Positions 8,601-21,500 of a stretch of 64,000 nucleotides of DNA are shown piece after piece; within the stretch, counting starts at the first letter, position 1; the number at the start of each line of letters is the position of its first letter. The stretch is from Malurus cyaneus samueli (taxonomy: Eukaryota; Chordata; Aves; Passeriformes; Maluridae). Made by a program: the position numbers and the translations under genes. The notes beneath the pieces are model-generated. The model searched no databases. It saw only the letters and a program-made list of their open reading frames with translations, and was not told the DNA's origin. Location of the stretch: NCBI GenBank assembly GCA_009741485.1, contig CM019214.1, positions 8,805,662 through 8,869,661 of the forward strand, read 5' to 3'.

Positions 8601-11600
8601 CACAGGTATGGGACATCAGCTCAAATGAATGTTCATCTGAAAGGTCGGGACCTCCTTACTCTGCAGAACTACACAGCAGATGAACTGAAGTATTTGCTGT
8701 GGATGGCCTCAGATTTGAAACAAAGGATAAAGCACAAAGGAGAGGTAAAATGATTTAACTTAGGTCATTTAGGTCCCTCAGATGTTGAAATAAATACTGT
8801 TCTGAAGAGTATTGAGAATAAGCCATTCATCTGTCTTGTGATAAGCAAAATCTCCTGTGCTCTTAAATATCATAGATCATGTGCTACAAATCAAAGAGCC
8901 TTCCTATAAAGTGTCCAGATGTTCTTTAAATACTTCAGAAGACTTTGAATGGAAAGGTTAAAAAGGTTTGTGTAGCTAACTCCCTGTTATCACCTAACCC
9001 CATCCATCCACACATGGTGTAAATGCAACACCAAGTGTAGAAAATGGAAGACACATCCCTGCATGGGATTAAATTAGTATCTGAGTTCTCCTTAATGCTG
9101 GCTCAAATTAAGTGCCAAAATACAGTTGCTTTTGCCCCTAGAATTGCTTCTCTGCCTTTAACCTTTCCACTGCTAATAAATTTACTGAAGGGCAGAATGA
9201 CAAAGCTACAGTTTAAAAAAACACTGTGCAATTTTTCTAATGGTGAATTAAAATGTTCAAGAAGTATTTCATTGAAGTATTTCAAGAAGTATTTCAATTG
9301 AAGTTTCCTTCAATTTTCGTGTTTCAGTATTTGCCTCTGATGCAAGGAAAATCTTTGGCCATGATTTTTGAGAAGAGAAGCACAAGAACAAGATTGTCTG
9401 CAGAAACAGGTAGGTCTGAGCAATGGCACACTAAGACTTTATATGAAACTGTATGCATTGAGTGTACTGAAATACACTGCATAATTATGCATTTAGCAAT
9501 TTCTCCTCATGAGTAATCTAAAATGTGAAAGCAAAAATAAAAAAAGAATGGTGGCTATTTGTGTTTCACCTTGCATATTAATTTCACAAGCACATGGCTT
9601 TGGTCACTGAAATTTTGTCAAATTCTTCCAAAACATGATAGATCAGAAATGAAGTAACAGGCAGAAGTAGCCATTTCAGGTGTAAGCTCCTAGCTGTACT
9701 GGCAAGAGGCACATTAAATATTATTTTTCCAATGTATTATGCATTACCATTGTTACATTTCAAAGTACAAGTTTAGGCTGGGAATCACAGTAATGCCTTG
9801 GTATAAATTCAGGGAAAAAAATAACATGATTACCTACAGGGGAAGATAACTTGATGGAGACTCAAGGGTATTAGCCTAATAAGATCAGGCAATGGAACAT
9901 TTTTCTTTTAGGTTGCAGTCCTGCAAACACTGAAACATGTACATGTGGTGTCTTTATTTGCATGATTGTTCTGAATTCAATGGCACTGCTGAAATAAATT
10001 ATTCATCAATCATTCATTCATAGCAAGGAATAACTACGTACTGGCGGTGCACCAAGGAAGAAGCTTGCCCTTCTCTCATTTAAGTTGACCCAGCATCGCT
10101 CACTTCTCCCTAGCGATGGGACAGAAAACCTGTTGAGTATTCACATTTCTTTACAAGCTGTAAGGGAGAAGGAAAAATTAATGGAAGGAATAAGCAGATA
10201 TGTTAACTCAAATAATTTCTGAATTTTTCTTTGTAATGTCTGGCACAGCCATTTCCATGCTGATCCTGCTCTTTAAGCAGACTTGTTGCTTTCTGTTTTC
10301 TCCAGATAATCAGGACTTAAAAATGTGCATTCCCTCTCTGTGAATACCCCACCCAACTTTTAATTCCTGAATGTTCAGTCCAGTTTCTTGTTGCCTGCCA
10401 TCCTGGTATACGGCCAGGTAATGAATTCTCTGGATCTGTTTATCCTTCATTCTTCTGTATTCTGGGTGGAACACTGCTTAGTCCTCGGCTTTTGAAGGCT
10501 TATGGAAGGCGGAAGCTCTGGAAAGTTCAAATGAATTAACTTAAGGATGGGAGTTAATGCACATAAATTCATCCAAGGGAATGAGGGAATTAAGCTCCAG
10601 TGAAATAAAACAAATTTATTTCTGAGTGAGAGCTTCCACAAGGGAATTTAATGCAGTTTAGCTTCTGTGCATTAGCTTCACACCTTCAGTTAATTGGTCT
10701 TAGGTCTGTTAAGCCTAAGACTTTGCTTCAAAGGCAGACTCAAGCTTCTTCTGTCCACAAAAACTCTCTACATTTCAGCTGCTTTTTTAACACAAATGAC
10801 TCCCTTCTTGGAATTTCTAACTCAAAACAAATGAGGGCCCACATGTGTGGGCTAAATGAGATAATTTAATACTAAGTTTCTAATATCTAGTGAAAGTGGA
10901 CAATTGCAATGGGTTGAAGAGTTTATTTATAAAGTCCCTAAGTCATCTCAAGTAGCACTTCCCAAGAGTTGTCCCTTCAATAACTTGAGAGAGGTCACTT
11001 GTAGGACAAGGTCCTGGTGATGAGATTAATCTAAACAAACCTTGTAACTCTCAAGAACAGCTAAATGAAAATCAGTGGATTTCATTACAGAGTAGAGACT
11101 GGGAAGGCACGGATTACAAAATCTTCTCTGCGAAATGTCTAGGAGTTTTTTGGGACATTAACATCGTGGAAATCTTTTCAGAATTCCTACTGCCACTGTG
11201 CCCATAAAAGAAACACCATTACTGAAGAAATAATTGAATAGAATCACAGAATGCTTGAGGTTGGAAGTGATTGCTTAAAATCAGCTGGTCCAACCTGTTG
11301 CTCAAGCAGGAGCAGTTGTCCAGAATTATGACCTGAAGGCTTTTGAATATCTCCAAGGACAAAGAATCCGTGATCTTCTGGGGCAACCTATGCCATTGCT
11401 CAATCAGCCTTTCAGTAAATGGAATTCCCTGGGCTTCAGAGGGATCTTCCCATGTTTCAGTTTGTGCCTATTGCACCACTGAAAAACACCTAGCTCTGTC
11501 TTCTTTGCATCCTTCCTTCAGGTGCTCATACACATTAGCAACATTCCCCCTGGGCCTTCTGTACTCTAGGCTGGGCAGTGCCAGCTCTCTCAGCTTTTCT

Positions 11601-14600
11601 TCTCCTGTGAAATATGCTCCAGTCCCTCAGTCCTCTTTGTGACCCTTTGCTAATATGGGCATACCAACTGTATCCAACATGTCCATGTTTCTCATACTGA
11701 GGATACCGAATCTGGACAGTCCAATTTTGTCCTCACCAGTGGTGAATAAAGAGGAAGGATCCCCTCCCTCCACCTCCTGGAGGTATACTGTGTGGTGCAG
11801 TCCAGGACATCACTCAGCACCCTTGCCGGACAGGAACACGCACTGCTGGATCCTGTTCAATTTGCTGTCCACCAGGATCCCCAAATCCTTTTTTGCCAAG
11901 CTGCTTCCCAGCTGGGAGGCCCCATTAAGTCCTGGTGCATGGGGCTGTTCCTCCTCAGGTGCAGGGGCTTTGTATCTTTCCTTGTTGAATTTTGTAGGGT
12001 TCCTGTCAGACTATTTTTCCAGCCTGTTTGGGTCCCTCTGAATGGCACAATGACTACATGGTGTACCAGCAACTTCTCCCAGATTTTTGTCATCAGCAAA
12101 CTTGCTGAAACCACATTCCTTCATTGAGGTCATTAACACAGATGTTAAACAGGACTGGACCCAGTACTGACCCCTGGGCTACCACTGGTCCCTGGCCTCC
12201 AACTGGACTTTGTGCTGCTGATCACCACCCTCAGACCTGGCCATTTGGACCGTTCTGAGCTCACCATCTGCTCATCCAGCCCAGACATCCACAGCTTGGC
12301 TGTGAGGATCTCATGGGAGACACTCTCAAGGGACACAATGAAGTCCAGGCAGACAATACCCACTGCCCTCTCCTCATCTACCAGGCCAGTCATAGAATCA
12401 TAGCGGTTTATCAAGCTGCTCAAGCGTGACTTCCTCTTGGTGAAGCCAAGTTGACTGCTCCTGATGATTTTCCTGACCTAAATCTGCCTCGAAATTGTGT
12501 CCAGGATTAGCTGCTCCATCACTTTCCCACGGATTGAGGCGAGGCTGCCTAGCCAGTATTCTCTGGGTCCTCCTTCTTGCCCTTCTTTAACTTAGGGGTA
12601 ACATTTGTGCATTTCTCCCAGTTGTCAAGATCAATTGAAGATTATCAAAATATTAATTTCTAATGCGTAATAGATCAGTTGACATTTAAGGTTTTCCAAT
12701 GTCCTGTTTCTCTGAACTCTTGTTCTAATGACATTGCAACTGTAGTGAATAATGTGCAGCTCCTTGGGATATAAATCATTGCCTCTTTAATCTTGTCCTT
12801 ATGTGTATTTCTGAAACCCATATAATTTTACCATTTCCAAGATAAGTAGTGATGTTGTAAGTTTAATGTAGAACTAGAAGTAACTTCCATAGAGTAGTGG
12901 CAAAGCAAATCCAGTTCTGTAGAGCAGCCTAGTAGATTTATTTCTATCACTGGCTATTATATTGGAAAATGTGACATCTCTGCTATTACACTGGAAAATG
13001 TCACCTCTTCAGTCAGAGTCCCATACCCATTCCGCATAAAATCTTGTGTTCTTTTTGAAAACAGAAGTGTTGCACATGGTCATATATTGCTTGCAAAATA
13101 AACATCCTCAGGCATGGCACAAAGGTGAATGCCCTGGTTTTGTTATAGCTTTGGTGTCAAATATTCTGATTGTCACTGTTGCTCTTAAAATACACAGCTG
13201 CAGTTATGTTTTAGTGAATAAGACATAAATAAATCCAACCATTTCACAGATACTGAATGCAGACAATATTTCACAGTATAGAAGTGGAGAGGAAGCAGTG
13301 CAGGCAGAAAAGCTCAGTCTACCTTCTTCTGTTGTTCACTGGAATATGCAAGATCTTAACAGCCTTACGGGGGTTCATTGCCAATGGCTTTAATGGAATT
13401 ACTCCCAACTCACTGTTATACAGTGGGGTGAGAGGAACATGGTGTTCATGCCTGAAGACTGCTACACAGAGTCACAGAAATAATTTGCGTCATTGCATAT
13501 GAACTAATGTAACGGGGCTGGTATGACATGGCAGGGATACTGGGTCTGTTTTCTGTTGGAATTGCTAAGTATTATTTCGTTTGGCCACATTACAGAGGGG
13601 CCAAGTGCACTCTTAGTTTACTCTCTGCTTAAAAGAACTTTTAAAAACTGCTTATCAGTTTTTAGCTTCTGCTTTAGGAATGTTCAGTAATTACTGCCTA
13701 GGAGAGTTTTTTGTTATCAGTCTAAATGGAAAAATACTTCGTATTTTTTATGTGCTGGCAGGCAATGAGGAAATTAATAAATGCAAATCCACATGTCTTG
13801 AAATTTTGAAAAAGATCCTTTGAGTTTGAGAAGATGATTGTGTGGGTCTCCTAGAGACAGCCCCACAACTGTGTAACCAACATGTGAACTATGGGATTTG
13901 TTTTGGCCCCCCTGCCCCATGCATCAGGGACAGTCTGGGATAGAGATTTCAACCACCAGTGCTGTGTCCTGTTCGAAAGAGTCTGCCTAGGTGGGGTCAA
14001 TAATGTGACACAGCATGAGGAATGAAACTGTGTATTTTGAGAACTAACAGTACTGAGAAGTGTGGACATGAGCTTACAATCTATTCTGGATTTGCAGTAC
14101 GAACATTTAGTATTTCGTTGAAGATACCACAATTCATATAAATGTATAGCATATGGCTTTGGATGTGACCAGGTTGTGACAACAAAGAGGATTAAATCTC
14201 CCAGTTTAATGCAGCACTCCAGTGTTTATTTGCTGAACTTGTGCCTGCATAATTTCAAAAGTCATCATTTTTTTGTCTTTCTACTGGTAGTCTGAATGAA
14301 AGAATCTGAAGCAAAGATTTTGTCTCTGCAACTATATACAAAGCTAGAGCATAGAGCTCCTGTATTTCCAGACGGAAAGTTTTGGATGGAAATATGTTCC
14401 CCGGCCCTGCACAGATGGCCAGTTCATGAGCAGAAAGCCCAGCACATCAGGTCTCTGCTGTGTACACAGACTCCAGGTGGCAGCTCTGACTGGGCTGCCT
14501 GACGTCTGGCAATTCTAAATAAATGCCTAGATTCCCTTTTTTTTTTTTTTTTTTTTAACCTGGCTTTCATTTATAGAAAACAGAAAATGTCCATGGGAGC

Positions 14601-15524
14601 TTGCCTGAAGTGTGAATCATCTATCAAAGTGTATGCATTTAGAATCCTAAAATGCAGAGCTGTTGTATTGTATGGAACTCATGGGAATAAATCACTCACA
14701 TAATTGTATATGACTATAAAAAAATCCACAAGAAGTGGAAGAAAAAGTTACTGCCAAAGACTTTTCATCTTTGAGGTCTTGACTTAAAAACTTGCACAGA
14801 ATAAACAGGCTTAATAATGTGTAGTTTGCATACACTTTCCTGTAAATACAGTATTTGGGCCTGAGCTGCAGGGGGAGGTGAAAACAGCAAACAAATGTAT
14901 GAATAGTTCTTTCTAACAGCAAAAAAGTAATAATAGAATAGATGATGCTTCATTCTTAAAATTTTGCTGTGTTTGACGTACAATATTGTTGAGATTTGGA
15001 GCAATCCTTAATGAAAGCAAGAAATTAAAAAGGGCCCATTCAATAAAGTGAGTGTACACCGGACAGAGGGAGCAAAAATTTGCCCTTTAGGTGGGACCTA
15101 GAGCATCGTTACTTTTAATCTGACATTTAAGGAAATTGAAGCAGTCCAAAGACAATGATTTGCCAGTGCTATTTTTAGCTATTATATTTTAAACTCTAGA
15201 GACTGTCTGAACTGATGGGAAGTGGAAGACCTCACCTTAACCCTACTGCTGGAAGTTAATAAGGGTTGCTCTGTGTAAAGAGCCCAGTTGTGGGGCCCAG
15301 GCCTGCTGCCTGTACCTGTTGGTTTTATCTCTGAAAGGTTTCAATGTTCAATCCTGATGTAATCCTTTGAAGAGTAGCTGTGGGATGAAGTTTTTAATCT
15401 ACAGCTGGCCTGTACTACAGTGTTGAATCTGTCAGCAGTGCCATCTAATGGATACAAGAAGTCTGAGCAGCTTTGGACCTTCTAATTTTTTCTTCAGTTT
15501 ATCCTCTCTTTTTTCTCTTTCTCT

Positions 15525-15562
<38 letters not shown>

Positions 15563-18500
15563 TCTTTTAACAGAGCGAAATTCATCAGCATCTCCAAGAC
15601 CTGGTAAACAAACTGTGTCTACTTTTCTGTGCTGTATGCAGCCTTTCTCTTCCTGGCCATGTAAATAAAGATGAGCTTCTTTCTAGATTTTTGTCCCAAT
15701 AAAAGACTCACACCCTCAGTGTTGTCTCAACAAGGCTGGTTTGTCCACACTAAGATTCTCTGGAAATTTTTTCCATCATAAATACTAGTGACAGGGCAGG
15801 ATCGCCCTGCAGAAAATTTCTGGGCTAGAAGGGAGTTGTTCTTATGTGGAAAATCTTCACCAGCACACAGAAAATGCTACCTACAGCCCAGTTCAAATCC
15901 TACACTTTGCACATCCCCAGCTGAGGGGCCCTGTGTTCTGTGCTAGGCATATGCCAAACCATCTCTGACACTTCCTAAAACAGCCCCATCAGGCCCTGTC
16001 CTCCCAATATGGGGTCATGATGGACTTTTCACGCAGTAAAAAGAGGCCTTAGACTTGAACCAGGCAAAGACAGGGTGACTCAAATGCTGATGAAAAGAAG
16101 TGTTTTTTCTCCCTGTGTCAGCTGATTACTTGTGATAACTTACTCCTGGTGGTGCAAATAAAGGCAGGAGATAGATAACCTGAGAGTTACCCTTAACATG
16201 TAATTTGTCTTCATCCAAAACATTACCGAGACACCTCCAAAGTTCTCAGAAGTGTTTTATATTCTTAAATGATGCCCAAGTCTTTCCATGGTTTCCTGTT
16301 CAGGAATGGATTTTATTCTTTAGACCTAATCCATCCAGTTCCTTGGGCCACCTTGAAAATTCCTAAGCATTACAAGGTAGAGGGATGCTGGCAGGACTTA
16401 AGATCTTTCCTTTTCTATTTTCTCTCTGAGACCTCTCCTTTTCTCTCTAATGCTCATTTTTAAGGCACTTGGTCATTTGTGACCAAATTCAAGTTTGTTA
16501 CAATGTATGAGGAATATTAAGGTTTTCTGCCTGAGTGACTTCACATGAAAGATAGTGTAGATACTTTCAAGGATGTGGAATTACACCTGGTGACTGAGAT
16601 GGGACTTCTGGGATGCAAAGTCTCTTGAAGAAGAAATGCAGCATGATGAATGGATTACGTGACTCCAAAAAGTGAGCCACAGTGATGCTTGTGACAATGG
16701 GTAGCCTTGGAGCTTGAATGACTCTTCCTGTGATCACAGCTCAGAACTCATGGCTGAGGGTTTCAGTAAGGCATCACATTTGAGTGGGTTTATTCCAAAG
16801 CATTTGTATTCTGTGCATCAAATGCTAAAATAATTAGCATTAAATGCTAAAATAATTAGTCCTGCTGAGTTCTACTTTTATTGTTGTATTTTATACCAAG
16901 AAGATTTTGAATCTTAGCTATAAATATGAGGCACTGGTGTTTAATTTATCTGTTTTTAATTTATGCTCGCTGTAGGCTTTGCTCTCCTTGGAGGACATCC
17001 TTCCTTCCTTACAACACAAGATATACATCTGGGCACTAATGAGAGTCTCACAGATACAGCAAGGTTGGTACAATGTCACTTGACTGATCACAATATTTGG
17101 TAATTGATTGGGCTGACATCTGCCTTGCAAAATTTTGGAAACTAATATTTTCTTTCTGGAAAATGTCAAAAGGTAGTCCAAATTTCTAAAATATTTACAG
17201 ATAAGCTCACAGAATCTGTAGCTCAGTAAATCATTATTCCATCCACTCAAGGTGTCCAAAACTTCCCAAACTGAGAATTATTTCGGCATATAGAGCATTA
17301 ATTAGGGTTACATTTACAAAAGGAAACATTTTATGAACCTCAGTAGTGGTGTAACTCCACTGATGATAACACATATATTCAATCAAGACTTAATTCTGCT
17401 GCTCTGGGGGTAAAATCAAAAAGCAAAGACACTATTTATGTTAGTTAGGCCAGCTGCAGGTGGGCCTTAGCCTGCTGTAGTAGCCTTCCTGCAGTGACAG
17501 GGTGGCACTGAGGGCCTTTCTGATCCCCCCTGGCAGCACGAAACTGGACCAACACTTTGCACCCAGTTTCAGATTTCCTGTGCCCCCCTCCACAACCATA
17601 CCCACTGTCAGGACTGCTGAAGAGGCTGGGCTATGGCTCCCTTCTCTGACTGGCATCCCTGGAAGATCTCAGTCTTGCTCAGTCCCACATGCATGCAGAG
17701 ATGGGTAGAAGCCTATCTTTATTGCTGTCACAGGAAGGAACTGAGCTCTCAGGGTTTTACTCCAGTGGACTCCCTCTGATGTTGCAGAAAGCAGGCAGAG
17801 CATGAGGTCATGTTTGCAGGTGCTACTGCTGTTTTCTGTAGCATTCCATAAATTAAAGCTCCATCCAGCCTTAGCATTATCCTGCTTTCCAGGCAGCCCT
17901 TTTGCAGCCTGAGGTCGATTCAGATGGGCCCAGCTGTTGGAAGGTCAGCAGTGTGTGCGTGGTCCTTTTTGTTCTGGTGAAAGATATTCAGTGTCAAGCT
18001 CATCAGGCTCAATTCAAAATATGCAATCAGGCAGCTGAGTTCCATTGCCTCTTCTGAATACCACATTTCTTAGTCAGTGGGAGAGATTGTTAGAGAACCA
18101 TGTTGCTGCTCTCTGTGATGAAATCCAAGGAAAATTTAAGAAAATAGATCAAACATTTGAACATTTTAAATTTTCCTTTCTTGTTTTTAACTACTGAAGT
18201 GGAAAACATACGGGTGTTGATGGTAGAAAGTAAAAATTTCAGCTCCTTGAGGCTTGAAAGTACTTAACTCTCACTAGATACGTAAGTCTGCAGTTATCAA
18301 AGTGAGCTGCAACAATAGAATCGTAGAATGTTTTTGGTTGGAAGAGACTTTGAGTATCATTCCAACCCCCCTGTCATGGACAGGCATATGTTTCACTAGA
18401 CCAAGTTTCTCAGAGCCCCATCCAGCCTGGCCTGGAACACTTCCAGGGATGGGGCATCCACAGCTTCTCTGGGCAACCTGTACCAGTGCCTCACCACCTT

Positions 18501-21500
18501 CACAGGAAAGAATTTCCTCCTAATAGCCAATCTAAACCTACTCCTACTCTCTGCCAGTTTGAAGCCATTTCCCCCTGTCCTGTCACTCGAGGTTCCTGTA
18601 AATTGTCCCTCTCCATCTTTCCTGTAGGCTCCCTTCAGGTGCTGAAAGGCTGCAATTAGATCAGCCCAGAGCCTTCTCTTTTCCAGGCTGAATAACGCCG
18701 GTTCTCTCAGCCTTTCTTGTAGGAGAAGTGCTCCATTCCTCTCACCATCTCACAGCCCCAGTCTGCCCTATTGCAAAGCTGGCTGTGAGCCCCAGCAGCC
18801 AAACCTTCAGCAAGGGGAAGGATGCAATCAGGGCCCTTCCACAGCGCTTTCCTGCCACAACCTCCCCAAGCATCATCCCAGCAGCCATGCAGGGCTGTCA
18901 CCCAGAGGCTCTCTGCCATTTAAGTGCCAACCCTACAGCAAATCCAGGTGATACACAAACAGATGTGCTTTGTATAGGACAGTTTTCATTTCTTCTTCTT
19001 CCCAAATGGGACACTAAAGGGACATTGAATCTTTTGTTTACAGTCTCCTCAATGGCCTTTGCACAAGCAAAAAGGCAGACAATATACTACAAGAAACAAG
19101 GCAATAAACAGAAGCAAGCAAATCTTCCAGCTTTCTGAAGGCGTTCCCATTCTGTGGATAAAGTTCCTACAATACCCACTTCCCAAGCAGGCCTTCAGCC
19201 CCCTTTCTTCTGTCACTGCTTGCTCTTCCAGCACAAATCCCTATTTATGACCAACCTGGGCATTTTGCTCCTCTGCTGAGTCACAGCTTTCACCTGCCAC
19301 AGTGGGCAGAGTGTTTTCTTAAGCCCTTGCAGAGTCCCACCTGCTCTAATGCATTCCTGCTTGCAATCAGCAGAAGTACTACTGACTACATAATCAAGGC
19401 TGAGCAGTTTCCCCAAAAGAACAACCAGAGTGTTAATTCCTTGGTCCTTCTTGTGAATGAAAGATGACATCCCAATCTCATTCAGTTAATGTGGGAATAA
19501 AAAAAAGGAATGCCTGTAGTAGACCCAGAGGGTATTTAAAATATTTACAGCCATGTGTCTAGGGCTCTGAAGGCCTTGGAAGTACTTGAGATTGAGACTT
19601 AAAGTGAAAGGGGCACAGATCTATAAACGTCACCGTTTTTATTAGAACTGCTGCAGGTAAGGGTTGAAAGCTTTGCTGCTGTGAACATATTTTTAGTGAC
19701 TTATTACCTGCTCATAAATCAGCCCCTCCATGCTTCACAAGACATTTACATTCACGCTGACACAGTGGCTAAAAGTTACCGCCCATTAAGGAGCTCTAAG
19801 CCGTTCAGTGCTGTTTAACATGTCTGATATATTACCTGAAATGAAATATAAGTACTGTGTCTGTATTTCCCACTGTAGTGCAGTTCCACTGGGCATCACT
19901 AAAGCTCAGTGGCCGTAAGGTTCAGTGGCAGCCCTGAGGACCTTTTACCAGTCCACTGGAATTATTAGGGCATTAATCTTTGCATTTATGGGGAACGGGT
20001 TTACTTCACTGAGAACACATCCACCATAGGTCCCTGTGAGACTATGAGTGACAGTGAAGTAGCCTTGACAGAAGTTTAAAACTTTTGAATGGATGTGTAC
20101 TTTCAAAACACAAGCAAAACTCCCATGCATAGCAGTATGCTATGCAAAATGTATGCAAATACCCCCTTTTCAAATGCAGAGATCTGCCATACCAAAAAGG
20201 CATATTTTGTGTTTAATTTTGGATTCCTCAGAGGATACAGTTGAGGAAAAAAAAAATCAGGTTTTCTCTGTAGAAATAAAAATTACTTTGAAAAGAGATA
20301 TATGCAGCCTTCTAATGTATTCATTATTCCAATACAACGTATTTCCAGGCTCTGGAATTATGAAGTTCATATTCTCACAGTTTTGCAAAACAGTGAAAAG
20401 AAAGACCTTGTAATGGGTGATAAAATAAGAACACTAAATATAAGACAATCTGATAAGCCTGTGCTTACAGCCCTTCACTTTCCAAAACTTCACCTTTGGT
20501 AAGAAGTTTGGTAAGACTCTTACCTATTAAGATCTTTTCTTCCATGCAGTTCTAGCCTTATATGGTTTCCTTTAAAATTATTTGATTACTGGAGATTTCA
20601 TCATTCTCCTGTAATCAGAGACCTTCAGGTAAGGTTTATTTATTTGGTTTTTTTTTTTCCCCCCCAAGCTTGGTTTTATTTTGATTTGACAAAGAATAAA
20701 GCCAGTTTACAGGTGATTTTCCTGCTGTAAGACATGACATCTAAAAATGCTGGCAGAAGGACTGTCTGATGTCTTGCTGGTAGGAGTCTAATAAGATTGG
20801 ATGTACTTTCAACAGACAAAAGATAAAACCCCAGCAGTTTACACTAGTTGGTGATTATGACTAAATTTCCCCTGATCGCACACCCTATAAAGGAACCATC
20901 TTTTTCAATTTCTTGGTCAGCTGCTTCACATAGAAATCAGCTGTCCTGCCATCCTAAAGGAAAAAAAAAAAAAAAAAAAAAGGCATAAGGAAAATAAGCA
21001 ATTTCCCAGTGTGATTGTCCCTTTTCCTTGGCTGATGGGGTCTGGTTTTGCCTGGTTTTGGGTGGACACTTGTGAGATGGCTAACAAAAGGGACCATGCA
21101 TCACATCCCTAATGCATAGTTCAGAACAAACAGATCTCCCCCAGAGAAAGGAACTGGTGAGCTAGGAAGAAATACTGGCACCACCAGAAACTGTTCCAGT
21201 ATTTTGTAATCGGTAAATGCCTTGTTCAGTTCCTCCTTTTCATTTGTAGCTGCTATTGGCAGTCTATTCTTTAGAGAGCTCTACAGGCAATCTTGTAACA
21301 TTTTATAAGAGTTTTGCTGGTGTCAGGGTGTCAGTAGAAAATATTAGTTACTGACTTCATCAGGAGACCTTGCTGCTGATGGTATTAACAGTCTTATTTC
21401 CATAAGAGAAGATGCAAGAATTTGTCATGGCTAATCAGGAAGACAGATACTGCAAGGATTTTTTCCATACACTTCTAATTCAGTCCTCCCTTGTTTTAAG

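Larger units (their letters stand above)
2623..8605 (+). other. OTC intron 1 (5983 bases)
   Basis: It runs from the donor GTAAGC to the acceptor TTTTGACACAG. It holds an old CR1-like piece near 4010-4195 and the direct-repeat-bracketed G+C-rich block at about 4965-7702, listed separately. The parts at 2623-4004, 4200-4960 and 7703-8605 are ordinary intronic sequence with nothing recognised. Confidence 0.9.
9410..16975 (+). other. OTC intron 3 (7566 bases)
   Basis: GT-AG intron. It contains a 1.4 kb CR1 copy (11237-12633), a T-run near 14540-14557, a long pyrimidine tract ending in about 33 T (15500-15561) and an 18-base duplication at 16820-16859. The remaining sequence shows no recognised element. 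Confidence 0.95.

Noticed and set aside
9044..9516. Open frames of 85 and 87 codons overlapping OTC exon 3
   Set aside because: They read through intron sequence; only 9328-9409 is coding.
11857..12423. Minus-strand open frames in intron 3
   Set aside because: Not a host gene; they are the decayed reverse transcriptase of the CR1 copy.
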